This document shows, in pieces, positions 42,954 to 51,757 of a stretch of 56,798 nt of DNA. The DNA is from Candidatus Woesearchaeota archaeon (GTDB taxonomy: Archaea > Nanobdellota > Nanobdellia > Woesearchaeales > ARS49): NCBI GenBank assembly GCA_018302815.1, contig JAGVZE010000014.1:1-56798 (forward strand). The letters are read 5' to 3'. The translations under genes and the position numbers were made by a program. Under the pieces are notes generated by a model that ran no database searches, was not told the DNA's origin, and saw nothing but the letters and a program-made list of their open reading frames with translations. Each line of letters starts with the position of its first letter. The stretch's first letter is position 1.

Positions 42954-43382
42954 CTACAAATCCTGATTTGCGAGAATTATTTTTGTGATTTCTGTTGTTG
43001 TGTAGGCAGTGATGAGTTTTTGCATTTTGAAATGTGCGTCATCGCTCCAGATGATTGGGTCTTCACAGGCGAGTGCTGCGGCTATGAACGGTGCGTCCTT
43101 GATGTCGATGTCTTTCATGATTTCTTTTGCTTCTGGCAAATGTTCTTTAAGTTGTTCGGTCGGAATAAGAGTAATGTAACCGAGAAGTTTCGCAAGAAGT
43201 TTGTCGTACGACTCTTCATCTATGCCGCTCTTTTGGAGAATGACTTCTTTGTACTTTCTGATTTCGTGGAGCATAATTTCAGGATAAAGAAGTGGAATGT
43301 TTGAAAGAATGATGAGTCGTCGAATATGCGAATCTCGAATAAGTGCGCCTATCAGAATATTCGCATCGAGAATGATGTTCAT
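42954..43382 (-). CDS. PIN-domain toxin (VapC-like)
   Basis: 142 residues. Starts MNIILDANILIGALIR with the first Asp of the PIN site, a mid-chain Glu (LHEIRKYKE), and IDIKDAPFIAAAL with the later Asp, then IWSDDAHF. This is the acidic triad/quartet of a VapC ribonuclease. It overlaps the antitoxin gene at one base. It sits beside tRNA-Thr; many VapC enzymes cut tRNAs, but a link here is only positional. Confidence 0.85.
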   Translation of the reverse strand: MNIILDANILIGALIRDSHIRRLIILSNIPLLYPEIMLHEIRKYKEVILQKSGIDEESYDKLLAKLLGYITLIPTEQLKEHLPEAKEIMKDIDIKDAPFIAAALACEDPIIWSDDAHFKMQKLITAYTTTEITKIILANQDL

Positions 43383-43603
43383 CAGAGTCCAAGTTTCTTG
43401 GCGGCTGACGCCTTGATCTGCTCGCTTATCTCATGAACTTCTTTCTGTGTAAGTTTGCTTTTGCTCGCTAGGCGTTCAATCAGTTCTAAATCATGGAGCT
43501 TTCTCTCGATCGCTTGCCGGGCTACTGCGGTCCATCTGATTTCGTGGTGCTTCTTCATCTTTTCGCTCAGTTCGTCAGGAATTGCTAAGGTCATATTTGT
43601 CAT
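43382..43603 (-). CDS. Antitoxin (VapB-like, ribbon-helix-helix)
   Basis: About 73 residues. The N-terminal ribbon MTLAIPDELSEKMKKHHEIR is a ribbon-helix-helix DNA-binding pattern. The helical C-terminus would bind the toxin. The ATG at 43603 has an AGGTGATC ribosome binding site 4 nt before it, which decides the start over a GTG at 43612. A minus-strand CTTAAATA box lies further upstream. Confidence 0.8.
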   Translation of the reverse strand: MTNMTLAIPDELSEKMKKHHEIRWTAVARQAIERKLHDLELIERLASKSKLTQKEVHEISEQIKASAAKKLGL

Positions 43604-43692
43604 TTCGATCACCTTCTACGTAAATAAGTGGTTTCACGTATTTAAGGGTTTCGAAAGAAACATCTACAAATAGTCTAAAAATTGAAGGTTAT

Positions 43693-43992
43693 TCAATTGA
43701 ATCTTTTTCTTAACAGAAGAATTGTAATGCCTGCGAAAAGAACAGGTAATATTGCAAGAGTTCTTTGAGCAAAATTACTTTTTAATGATTGGGGAAAATC
43801 ATCTGCTTGAACAGGCATCATTGAACAGAAACAGCCGAAAAAATAGTTAAGAGGCACTCTTTTTACGACCGGATCGCTTCCTGGCCCAGCACAGCCACAA
43901 TTGGACTTAATGAGCGGCATAAAGTGAAATACATAAAGTGATACGATAAATACGAGGAGGGATATTGGAATTATCTTGAGCCACTTGTTCAT
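43693..43992 (-). CDS. Small Cys-rich membrane protein
   Basis: 99 residues with membrane helices at both ends and a loop between them. The loop holds NCGCAGPGSDP and FFGCFCSMMP, four to five cysteines that could bind metal or form disulfides. Function unknown. A-rich codon use suggests accessory origin. Confidence 0.55.
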   Translation of the reverse strand: MNKWLKIIPISLLVFIVSLYVFHFMPLIKSNCGCAGPGSDPVVKRVPLNYFFGCFCSMMPVQADDFPQSLKSNFAQRTLAILPVLFAGITILLLRKRFN

Positions 43993-44279
43993 ATCTTAAT
44001 TTGGAACGAACTCATTTAAGTCATTTTCTATTTACATTTTGATATGATGTAACGCATCGCATTCTTAGAAGATTCCCGCTAATCGTGGTTTGAAGCATCA
44101 AAATCATAATGAACTTTGAAGATCAGCTATTAACAGAGAAGGAGCCTGAGCTTATGGTGCTCCAAACCATACTTCTGTGGCCCTCCAGAGGCTCTAAAAA
44201 TCCAGTTCAATTTTATGAACTTAGACTGCTATGAACTATCAGTCTTTTAAATAGAAGGGTCTTATTTCACTTGTCGCAT
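43993..44279. other. Intergenic region, no gene seen
   Basis: 287 nt between the small membrane protein and the hemerythrin gene. A GGAGC/GCTCC hairpin is the only structure seen. No coding frame, tRNA or repeat-family copy is recognised. Confidence 0.5.
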
Positions 44280-44663
44280 TTACCCTTGATACAAGTGCTT
44301 CATGTAATTGTCTTGCAGCTTGTTTGATAGGTTTTTCAGCAGGATTGTTAGTTTTTGCGAGGTGAGTCCTGGTTTGTTGTAGGCTGCTTTGAATTCTTGC
44401 AGGAACTCATCAAAGAATGTTTTGAATTCTTTGTGGTATTTTTCGTGTTTTTCTTTTTCAGCGGGGCTGAGTATTTTTTCTTCGTAGTCGAAATGTTCTT
44501 TTTGGTATCTTGTGAGCGTGTCGATTGTTTCGCGTATCACATTCATGTCCGCTCCTGTTTTGATTTGTTCTGAGAGTTTGGTCATGTAACTGATGAACTT
44601 TTTGTGTTGTTCATCGATTTCTTTTTTGCCGGTTAAGAGTTTGTCAGACCATTCGAGCGCCAT
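44280..44663 (-). CDS. Hemerythrin-like protein
   Basis: 127 residues, four-helix bundle: W-S-D near the start, IDEQHKKF, a second His with YQKEHFDYEEK, then HEKYHKEF. These are the His and Glu ligands of the di-iron O2 site. The last helix ends NYMKHLYQG, so the final Asp after HI-x3-D is absent. It may sense O2 or iron, or have altered binding. A minus-strand TTTAAAT box lies about 27 nt before the ATG. Confidence 0.85.
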   Translation of the reverse strand: MALEWSDKLLTGKKEIDEQHKKFISYMTKLSEQIKTGADMNVIRETIDTLTRYQKEHFDYEEKILSPAEKEKHEKYHKEFKTFFDEFLQEFKAAYNKPGLTSQKLTILLKNLSNKLQDNYMKHLYQG

Positions 44664-44726
44664 ACTCCTTTTTATCTGTCAGAGTAGTATTTAAACTTTC
44701 TTGAACGAGAAATCACGTTGTTTATT

Positions 44727-45326
44727 TTATCTGTTCGCAAGAATTCGTCTTCTGATGCTGTCTGTTTTTGCTGGTAGTCCTGCCCAGTTGGTGCGTGTGT
44801 GGTTGTGGTCTCCAGTGGGGTCTGCTTGGGTTGCCCAGAGTTGTTGGTGCAAGACGAAGTGGTACGTGCCTGGCGCGGTTAGGTCGTTTGACAGCGCTAC
44901 TCGTACTTCTGCGTTATGCCAGTAGCCGTTGGAGCCTGAGCTTTCAGCGTATTTGTGATGGAGCACTTCACCTCTGTAAGCGCGCACTCTGATTGGGGAT
45001 TGTGGTGTTACGACTCCTGTTGATGGGGTCCACGTGCTTGGCATTTGTACGATTGGGCCCCAGTCGTTTTCATATTCTGACAGGTGGGTTTGCAGTGCTG
45101 CGAGAATCCATGCGTGTTCTCGTGAGTTTGAGGGTATGCTTGCGGGGACGTATAATTCTGCTCTGCCAACGCCGTTGTAATGCCCGCTTGGTATTGAAGG
45201 CTGGTCGCTGTGAGGATTATGGGTTGAGCCGCATCCTGCAAGAGACGGTAGTGAAAGACCTAGAAGTCCTGTTAGTCCTATTTTTATTAGTTCTCTTCTT
45301 GGAACTTCTTCTTTGAATTCAGGCAC
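44727..45326 (-). CDS. Tat-exported lipoprotein, function unknown
   Basis: 199 residues. The N-terminus has a twin-arginine motif (PRRELIKIG), a hydrophobic stretch and a lipobox (LAGC), so it is a Tat-type lipoprotein. The mature part is rich in beta strands with His/Trp residues (HHKYAESSGSNGYW, YHFVLHQQLW). It may bind metal or sugar; not identifiable. It starts a run of exported proteins. Confidence 0.75.
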   Translation of the reverse strand: MPEFKEEVPRRELIKIGLTGLLGLSLPSLAGCGSTHNPHSDQPSIPSGHYNGVGRAELYVPASIPSNSREHAWILAALQTHLSEYENDWGPIVQMPSTWTPSTGVVTPQSPIRVRAYRGEVLHHKYAESSGSNGYWHNAEVRVALSNDLTAPGTYHFVLHQQLWATQADPTGDHNHTRTNWAGLPAKTDSIRRRILANR

Positions 45327-45427
45327 AATCAGGTGAATTTCGTTTTGTAATAATAATGTTTTGACTTTTTCTGCTTATTCGTGTTCAAAACAACCAAAAT
45401 TTGTCAGTTTAATATCTTGGGCTGTGT

Positions 45428-46237
45428 CTAATTTATTTTGCACGCGCCGTTTTCGCATCCTCTTGGGCAGGCGTGTTCATCGATATGGCCGGGAAGGTAT
45501 GTGTCGGTTGTGCACATTCCTTCAAGAAGCCCGTCTGGCGCGGTTATTCCTTTTCGTGAAGAGTATTGCTTGTTTTGGTATGGTGGGAAATCGCGCAGGC
45601 ATATGTCTGTCCAAGCTATTAAGCTGGTTCCTATTTGCACGCGCGTGACTTCTCCTTTTAGGTAGTGGTCGCTTCCGTCTGTGTCGATGCATTTTGGCGT
45701 TATCAGGTCAGATGGGTATTTTGTTAAGTATGCGTTTATGATTTCAAGGGCTGCGAAGTCAGGTATTGCTGTGTCTATGTACACTAGCGTTGTCCCGCTG
45801 GACCAGACCGCTATTCGGTGGTTGTTTGTTGCAAGATATAGCATTATGATGTTGCCTTGGTGGTTTCTAGATCCTCTTTGTATTACTTGATAGAATTCTG
45901 ATGAGAGGACAAAGTCGAGTTCTATGCGTGTGCTGAACCTGAACACGTGCGTTGTCACAGAGATAGTGTTATGTTCATATTTCGCATCGTATCTTTCTGC
46001 TGGAACTATGCTGAACGAGTCATGTTCTGCGTTTATAGACGTGATTTTGTACGGGTTGATGTCTTTTGTGATTATGTATTCTTGCGCGTTTTGAAGGGGA
46101 AGTTTCACAAACGTGGCAGGAGGTATCTGCGACGGTATTGGCATTTGCTGTTCAGGAATTTGTTGGATTGGGATTTTTTCTATTGTTTGCGTGCAGGAAA
46201 GTAAGAGTGCGAGTATGATGAGAAACCCCTTTTTCAT
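45428..46237 (-). CDS. Lipoprotein with Pro/Gln-rich linker
   Basis: 269 residues. Signal peptide with lipobox (LLLSC). A Pro/Ile/Gln repeat linker (PIQQIPEQQMPIPSQIP) is followed by a beta-rich domain and a C-terminal Cys pattern (CPRGCENGACKIN). Lipid-anchored at the cell surface. Function unknown. Confidence 0.7.
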   Translation of the reverse strand: MKKGFLIILALLLSCTQTIEKIPIQQIPEQQMPIPSQIPPATFVKLPLQNAQEYIITKDINPYKITSINAEHDSFSIVPAERYDAKYEHNTISVTTHVFRFSTRIELDFVLSSEFYQVIQRGSRNHQGNIIMLYLATNNHRIAVWSSGTTLVYIDTAIPDFAALEIINAYLTKYPSDLITPKCIDTDGSDHYLKGEVTRVQIGTSLIAWTDICLRDFPPYQNKQYSSRKGITAPDGLLEGMCTTDTYLPGHIDEHACPRGCENGACKIN

Positions 46238-46329
46238 GAGGTCTTATTACTCGGGCGTGTTTATCTGGCTTTCGTATTCTTTGCTTTTTCATAAAAAGAA
46301 TTTTATATGTCTAAGTCATAATCTTAGCT

Positions 46330-46337
46330 GAGGTGAT
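46330..46337 (+). promoter_or_regulatory. Strong ribosome binding site (GAGGTGAT)
   Basis: Perfect complement to the archaeal 16S 3' end, 5 nt before the ATG at 46343. This gene is therefore not leaderless, in contrast to most of the window; TTTTATATG at 46301 is its TATA box. Confidence 0.8.
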
Positions 46338-46342
46338 ATTAT

Positions 46343-46552
46343 ATGGCAGAAAAAATGGGTTCGTTGGATTTGGCGTCTTGGGTGTTGACTACAATTGGTG
46401 CATTGAATTGGGGTTTAGTGGGAGCGCTCAATTGGAATTTGGTTGACGCTTTGTTGGGAGCGGGAAGCATGCTCTCGCGTGTCGTTTACGTTCTTGTGGG
46501 GCTTGGCGGTCTTTGGAGCCTTGTCCATATGCTTAAGTGGGCGATGAAGTAA
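46343..46552 (+). CDS. DUF378 small membrane protein
   Basis: 69 residues with two membrane helices. The family motif ALNWGLVGALNWNLVDALLG is intact, followed by a second helix VVYVLVGLGGLW. DUF378 is widespread and of unknown function. Strong ribosome binding site. Confidence 0.85.
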   Translation: MAEKMGSLDLASWVLTTIGALNWGLVGALNWNLVDALLGAGSMLSRVVYVLVGLGGLWSLVHMLKWAMK

Positions 46553-46564
46553 GTGTTTTGTTTT

Positions 46565-47443
46565 TTATTTTGTTTTTATGACTCCTTTTATCATATCCAT
46601 GCTGCATCTGAATGGGATTTCGTCTGCGTCAGGTATTATGGTGACGCTTTTGCTGCCGCCTAAAGGTACGATGACTGAGATATTTTTGCTTGGCACAACA
46701 AATTCTCGTGCGCAGCCTGCTGTTTTTTCTGCGTGCAGGTTGATGGTGAGTGGTATTCCTTTTTGCGCTAAGATAACGTTCGGCTTGTACGCGCTGCTTG
46801 TTATGGTGATGTCGATCGATTGTTTTCCATCAGCCACTGTTGTTTTTGCTTCGATTGGAGCGTTTAGCTGCTGAAGGTAGGGTGGTAATTTCGTTTCAGC
46901 TGGTTCTTGTGTTCTTTTCTCTTCTAGACTGAACGGGAGTGCGATGCTTGCAAGAAGCAAAAGAACGCTTACAATCATCCAACCATATACCATTTTATTC
47001 GAGGGTGGTTTTGGTTTTCCATCGCAGCAGCCTCTGTGCATGACGTAGCTCGTGGCTATGAGGCTAAGAAGTATGATGAAGGTGAAGAACGGCATGAATA
47101 TGTCAATATTATATGGGCGTATCATTTGTCCGAGCATCGCGCCCATCATTCCGCCCATGGGTCCTGCCATTATGCCTTCCATTACGCCAAGGTGTCCACC
47201 TAGTGTTCCGGATGGTATTCCTATCAAAAGTCCAAGCATACTTCCTAATATGACTCCCCACAAGAAGTTGCCTGTTGGAATCACGAAAATGGTCGCGAGC
47301 AAAAGCCCTGAAATCATTCCAAGGGTCATTCCTGCCATCATTCCGTGCATTTCATCGACGTGTTTTCGTTTTGAAATAGAATGTGCTAGCGTTCCGAGTG
47401 TGGCAAAGCCTAATAGTGCTCCTTGTATTAAGTAGGGGTTCAT
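46565..47443 (-). CDS. Membrane protein with C-terminal cupredoxin-like domain
   Basis: 292 residues. N-terminal half: Gly/Met-rich membrane helices (MHGMMAGMTLGM, then GPMGGMMGAMLG). After one more membrane helix there is an extracellular cupredoxin-like domain, about residues 200-292, with CAREFVVPSKN and IPFRCSMDM. These supply Cys and Met (and possibly His elsewhere) for a copper site. Possible role in copper handling or electron transfer. Neighbours are exported proteins. Confidence 0.75.
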   Translation of the reverse strand: MNPYLIQGALLGFATLGTLAHSISKRKHVDEMHGMMAGMTLGMISGLLLATIFVIPTGNFLWGVILGSMLGLLIGIPSGTLGGHLGVMEGIMAGPMGGMMGAMLGQMIRPYNIDIFMPFFTFIILLSLIATSYVMHRGCCDGKPKPPSNKMVYGWMIVSVLLLLASIALPFSLEEKRTQEPAETKLPPYLQQLNAPIEAKTTVADGKQSIDITITSSAYKPNVILAQKGIPLTINLHAEKTAGCAREFVVPSKNISVIVPLGGSKSVTIIPDADEIPFRCSMDMIKGVIKTK

Positions 47444-47519
47444 GCGATGTTCGCGATATTCAAAGCTCTTAAAGTTTGTGGACGTTAATTTTATATACGG
47501 AATTCTCTATGCGTAATTC

Positions 47520-50183
47520 ATGAAAAAATGGTTGCTGTTGTTGATACTTTGTTCTGTCTTTGTCGCGGCTGCGCCGTCTGGTTGCGAGCCTACAAACATT
47601 CCTTCTTACAAGCAATATGTGGATGTTAATGTTAAGCGTGCGTGGGATTCGTATTCTGCTCAGTCTGCAGGTGCGTGCGCGTTCGCTACAGGAGTTTTGC
47701 CCAAGGGTGGTGATTGCAAGTTTTCAGTTCAATTGACAGAAGGTGGGTTCACTAAATATCTTTGCTGGTATGGTGATTCAACAGCGCCTGCTTCCGCTCG
47801 TCCGTCTACTTGCGAGCCCACTCATCTTCCTAGTTACAAGCAGTATGTTGATCCTAAAGTTAAGTCTTCATGGGACTCATATTCCGCTCAAACTGAAGGT
47901 GTCTGCGCGTATCATCCTCCTGCCCGTCCAGAAGGCGGCAAGTGTACGTTCACCGTCGAGCTTTTTGAGGGCAATCAGCCTATGTGGTTGTGCTGGTATG
48001 GGAAGAAAGTTCAATCTATTGCTCCTAGCCAAACAGGTGCATCTCCTATGAAGCCAGGTTTGTTCGGAAGGCTTCGTAATTGGTTTGGGAATTTGTTCAA
48101 GGGTTCGTTCCCTTCAGAAGGTGAGGCAAGGCAGAAGTGGCGTGAGTTGGTGGGCGATGTTCCAAGTGATTCTGTTGCGTTCATTTATCCTGATGTTGTT
48201 CCTGCTGGAACAGAGATCAAGGATGGTATTTTCAATTCTATGATTTTAGAGGAGTCTGCGCGTGTCGCCTGGATAGATCCGCTTCCTTCGCTTAAGTATG
48301 GTCATCCTACGATTTATCTTTTGCAGTTCAATGATGGCGCGGTCGATATTTATGAAGGTAATGGTTGGGCGGTTGTAGGTGGCAAGGATATCCGTTCATC
48401 AGGTGTTAGTTGGTCTGTTAGAGGTTCAAGTCCTTCGGGCGGATTCTCAATTGATGCAGTTACAGGTATGTTGGGTGCAGATTCCAAGGATGATCCGCTT
48501 AGTATTCGAGTGAGGATGAGGTTCAATTCCGCATTGGATTATGGGATAGGTTATGCATATGATGAGAAAAAGCCTGTTGCAGAGGAAGAATGCCCTCCAG
48601 GATATATCAAAAAAGAGCTTCCTCCTTCTGAAGAGAGGGGTGTCGCCTTTGCGGTAGTTGATGATAAGGATCCTAACATAAAGTTCGTTCCTGACGCTCA
48701 GAGTTTTCTTTCAGCGACGACTGTTGCCGGGTTTGAGAATCAGGGGTTGGTTACTAGTCCTGCGGCGTTCAATCAGAAATTGAGCGAGCTTGCAGCTTCA
48801 TTGGAGAAACCTTCATCATTTGCTATGTTTATTTCAACCCATGGGATGATTATGTGGGATTTCACTGTTGTCAATCGTGATGGTCGTGAAGAGAAGTTTG
48901 AGAAGTTCATGGCGATGGATCCTAGGATTGGCTTGATAGGTATTGGTCGAAGGCAAGGAAGGATTACTGAGAAGAAGATTACAGGGTTTTGTTTTGGTCT
49001 TGGCGGGCAGTGCGTGGCATTTTCCGCTGATTCACTAGCATCTATCAAATCGTGCCGTAAGTTCTTGGCGTCAAGCGCGTGTTTTAGCGGCGCTTTGACT
49101 GAGAATAGCGTTCCGGGTTTATCTGTTTACGCAGGTAGTCAGAAGGATAAGCCTGGTTTGGTCCTTCGTGGTGAGTCTTTATTCGGCAAGGCTTTTACAA
49201 CCGCGTTGGTTGGCGATGTGCCGGCTGACCCAAGGCATCCTGATACTGATGAGCCAAAGCCTGAGTTTGATGCTGCTTTTGCTGCCGCAGCTTCTTCTAT
49301 TTCAGCTAATCCTTTGCAGGGTACGCGACTTGCTTCGTTGACTGTCGGACGCTCTCCTGACGGGCAGGCGATAAACATTAACTGGGTTTACGATCAAAAA
49401 GCGGTCATGAGTTCGAATGAAGGTTCGAAAAATTGTGCGAAGAGATTTGAGTGCGTGCCTGCAGGGGTTCAGCCTCCAAAAGAAGGGTCAGGTGTTCATT
49501 TGCCTCAAGAGGAAGGGCCGATTGGAGTGATTCCTGGACAGACAGGAACTTCTACTGGAACGAGGGCAAGGGTTACGTGTGATTCTTTAAGCGACTTTGG
49601 TTATTCTGATGAGGTTGTGTGCAAGCGAAGCTGCACGTTTGGTGAATGTCGAAGGGTTCCTGCCACGTATTTGAATCCGCAGATGGCTAGAGAAGCGAAT
49701 ATGGGTAGTACTCGTTGTTGGATGTGCCAGCCTAAGGAGGCTAGTGCAGGTGCTGATTCTGGTGTTGGTGTTATCGGAAGTTCAGGAGTTCCGCAGGTTT
49801 CTCAGCCGCAGACATCGATACAAATTCCTTCTGCTTCTCAGCCTGTTGATTGCGAGTCATTCTGCGCATCAAAGGGCATGTCGCCGCAAAAGCCGAGTTC
49901 GTCGAGCATTTTGCAGCAGCTTCAGCAGTATAGGTGTGTTTCAGGCGCGAGCATCAAGATGTCTTCTGCGAGCGGTCAGGGTTGTGTGTGTTATAGTCAG
50001 CCGCAGATTCAGATTAACTCTCAGCCTCCGGTTTGCCCGTCTCAGTGTGGACCTGTTCCGTGTGATGGCTCGTTGTCTTGTTCGTGCGGTGAGCGTTGCA
50101 CGTTGACCGTCCGATGCATATGGGGCGGTTGGAAGGAGATTAAGGAGTTCACGTATCAGCCTATTGTTTCTTCAGCTTCTTAG
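47520..50183 (+). CDS. Large secreted protein with caspase-like (clan CD) motif pair
   Basis: 887 residues. The signal peptide ends near AAAPSGC. Two tandem ~70-residue Cys repeats follow (CEPTNIPSYKQYV..., CEPTHLPSYKQYV...), then a basic linker. A central region has a His-Gly motif in FISTHG (His441) and SSACFSGA (Cys521). The spacing of about 80 residues and the HG...AC pattern are those of clan CD peptidases (caspase, legumain, clostripain). The C-terminus has several Cys-rich domains (CDSLSDFGYSDE, CESFCASKG, VCPSQCGP). Probably a surface or secreted protease-like protein. Confidence 0.75.
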   Translation: MKKWLLLLILCSVFVAAAPSGCEPTNIPSYKQYVDVNVKRAWDSYSAQSAGACAFATGVLPKGGDCKFSVQLTEGGFTKYLCWYGDSTAPASARPSTCEPTHLPSYKQYVDPKVKSSWDSYSAQTEGVCAYHPPARPEGGKCTFTVELFEGNQPMWLCWYGKKVQSIAPSQTGASPMKPGLFGRLRNWFGNLFKGSFPSEGEARQKWRELVGDVPSDSVAFIYPDVVPAGTEIKDGIFNSMILEESARVAWIDPLPSLKYGHPTIYLLQFNDGAVDIYEGNGWAVVGGKDIRSSGVSWSVRGSSPSGGFSIDAVTGMLGADSKDDPLSIRVRMRFNSALDYGIGYAYDEKKPVAEEECPPGYIKKELPPSEERGVAFAVVDDKDPNIKFVPDAQSFLSATTVAGFENQGLVTSPAAFNQKLSELAASLEKPSSFAMFISTHGMIMWDFTVVNRDGREEKFEKFMAMDPRIGLIGIGRRQGRITEKKITGFCFGLGGQCVAFSADSLASIKSCRKFLASSACFSGALTENSVPGLSVYAGSQKDKPGLVLRGESLFGKAFTTALVGDVPADPRHPDTDEPKPEFDAAFAAAASSISANPLQGTRLASLTVGRSPDGQAININWVYDQKAVMSSNEGSKNCAKRFECVPAGVQPPKEGSGVHLPQEEGPIGVIPGQTGTSTGTRARVTCDSLSDFGYSDEVVCKRSCTFGECRRVPATYLNPQMAREANMGSTRCWMCQPKEASAGADSGVGVIGSSGVPQVSQPQTSIQIPSASQPVDCESFCASKGMSPQKPSSSSILQQLQQYRCVSGASIKMSSASGQGCVCYSQPQIQINSQPPVCPSQCGPVPCDGSLSCSCGERCTLTVRCIWGGWKEIKEFTYQPIVSSAS

Positions 50184-50218
50184 AAACAATTTTATAGAAT
50201 TGCTTTTTTTGGCAAAGT

Positions 50219-50722
50219 ATGAATATTTACCGCCATGCTGGTTGCGTTTATCTGGATGATGGCGTGACTTGTTTGATGAAAGAACGTAGCGAAGTTATCC
50301 TGCTGGGGTTTAATCCTGTTCGGGGCATTGTTTTGTACGATGGCGGCAACTATTGGCGCGAAACTGCAAAAGAGTTCGTGAAGAAGTCTACTGGTGAGCG
50401 CAGTTCATGGCTTGATAAGCTGATTTTTGAGTTTGAGCTTGCGGATTTTGATGAAGGCCTAATGCCTGATGAAGAGGAGTGGATGAATGAATTGGAGTGG
50501 AATGCAAAGGATGCGGGTTTCGACCCATGTGACGTTCAGCAGTTGATGGGTTATCAGGCGGCTATAGAAGAGAAAACAAAGCTTTCCTTTGGTGATTCTG
50601 ACGTGCGCGGATGGTTTGAGATAGTTGGGCGTTACGATCAGCGTTCAGCTGAACTGTTGGTTCTAGCAGCTGATTTGAGAAAAGAGATTCCTTCGTGGTT
50701 CGTTCGTAACTTTCTGATATAA
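50219..50722 (+). CDS. Hypothetical protein, acidic
   Basis: 167 residues, soluble, no motif recognised. N-terminal beta strands (YRHAGCVYLDDGVTCLMKE) are followed by helices and an acidic middle (DEGLMPDEEEWMNELEW). An ATTTTATAGA box at about 50190 fits a leaderless ATG at 50219. Function unknown. Confidence 0.6.
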   Translation: MNIYRHAGCVYLDDGVTCLMKERSEVILLGFNPVRGIVLYDGGNYWRETAKEFVKKSTGERSSWLDKLIFEFELADFDEGLMPDEEEWMNELEWNAKDAGFDPCDVQQLMGYQAAIEEKTKLSFGDSDVRGWFEIVGRYDQRSAELLVLAADLRKEIPSWFVRNFLI

Positions 50723-50796
50723 GTACATACAGCCGTACTATACGCACCAAATGATTATAGGCTTGGTCGTTTTGAGTATTATTTACGTGGAAAGAA

Positions 50797-50911
50797 CAGT
50801 GAAGGGATGAGCAAGAGCGAACGCAGAGCGCAACTCCTCTTTGCAACACGGGCCTTGCGCTGAGCGCAACTCAACTAAGCTAAAAGCCTGGGCCCCTCCT
50901 TATCTTCACTG
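50797..50911 (+). ncRNA. Candidate structured RNA
   Basis: The two ends form a long-range stem: CAGTGAAG at 50797-50804 pairs with CTTCACTG at 50904-50911 and GGA extends it. Inside are TTGCGC/GCGCAA and a twice-used AGCGCAACTC. There is no coding frame. Too different from RNase P, SRP or snoRNA models that I can check by eye, so the class is unknown. Confidence 0.4.
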
Positions 50912-51049
50912 AATCGCTGGTATGTCCGCCGTTTCGGCAGAAGTGTCGTTGGATGGACGAAAAAGTGGTATTTCCAATGTGTCCAGTCTAGTTTCTATAT
51001 TATTTTGAATATTAAAAAGAGTGAATAAAAAATTAGCAATAAAAAAGAA

Positions 51050-51277
51050 TTACTTTGCTTTCTTTAGGAACTCTGCATATCCGCACGCACCACAGACAAG
51101 TCTGTCTTTGTGGTTGGCAAGGAAGAATCCTGTGCCGCACTTTGGGCAGCTCTTGTTTTTTCGAACAAGTGTGTCGCCTTTCTTTTCGAAAAGTTTCCAA
51201 GCTCCTGTTTTTGGAGGGCCTTTTTTTGCCGGTGCTGCTTTTCCTGCTGCTGGTTTTTTAACGTCTGCCATGGTCAA
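51050..51277 (-). CDS. Ribosomal protein S27ae
   Basis: 75 residues. The zinc ribbon [27 protein letters not shown] and the S27ae start ([20 protein letters not shown]) are clear. An Ala/Pro/Lys-rich N-terminal extension of about 25 residues is unusual for the archaeal protein. Last gene of the rpo7 operon. Confidence 0.93.
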   Translation of the reverse strand: MTMADVKKPAAGKAAPAKKGPPKTGAWKLFEKKGDTLVRKNKSCPKCGTGFFLANHKDRLVCGACGYAEFLKKAK

Positions 51278-51568
51278 TCACTTCGCCGCAGGCGCGTTTG
51301 CGTCTGCTTTTACTTTCTTCTTTGGCTCTACTTTGTCGAGCTGTTCTTTTGAGTCGTATACGTACGCTTTGAATTCTGCTTTGGTTCCGCCGAATGCGCC
51401 AAGGATTTGTTTCATGACAATGGTTTCAGCTGTGACCGACAGTTTCTTAGCGAGTTGTTCGGTGAGTTCTTTGTTGCTTGGTGTCGCTCCTTCAAACGCG
51501 AGGGTTCCTGTGAGCTCTTTGCGCTTTAGCAGCGGGTTGTGTTTTTGTTCTTTTACTGCGAGTTCCAT
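51278..51568 (-). CDS. Ribosomal protein S24e
   Basis: 96 residues. The eS24 pattern begins MELAVKEQKHNPLLKRKEL, with ATPSNKELTEQLAKKL and FKAYVYDSKEQLDKVEPKKK. An Ala/Lys-rich tail. Preceded by a GGTGA ribosome binding site and directly adjacent to the S27ae gene. Confidence 0.93.
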   Translation of the reverse strand: MELAVKEQKHNPLLKRKELTGTLAFEGATPSNKELTEQLAKKLSVTAETIVMKQILGAFGGTKAEFKAYVYDSKEQLDKVEPKKKVKADANAPAAK

Positions 51569-51757
51569 TTAGGTCACCTTGATTGCGTATTCGCCGTCGC
51601 TTTCAGCGCCTGTTTTCTTGGCGATTCCGCTGTTTTTGACGTCTACAATGTTGATTCTTCCTTTCCAGTTTTGCACTGTTTGGGTTCCTTTGCAGGATGG
51701 GCATTCTGATCCTTCAAAGAGGAACTTGCATTTTTTGCACGCGTTTTTCTTGCTCAT
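51569..51757 (-). CDS. spt4: Transcription elongation factor Spt4 (RpoE'')
   Basis: 62 residues. The zinc site CKKCKFLF and CPSCKGTQ is followed by WKGRINIVDVKNSGIAKK, as in archaeal Spt4, the partner of Spt5 that closes RNA polymerase over DNA. Overlaps rpo7 by 4 nt. Confidence 0.93.
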   Translation of the reverse strand: MSKKNACKKCKFLFEGSECPSCKGTQTVQNWKGRINIVDVKNSGIAKKTGAESDGEYAIKVT

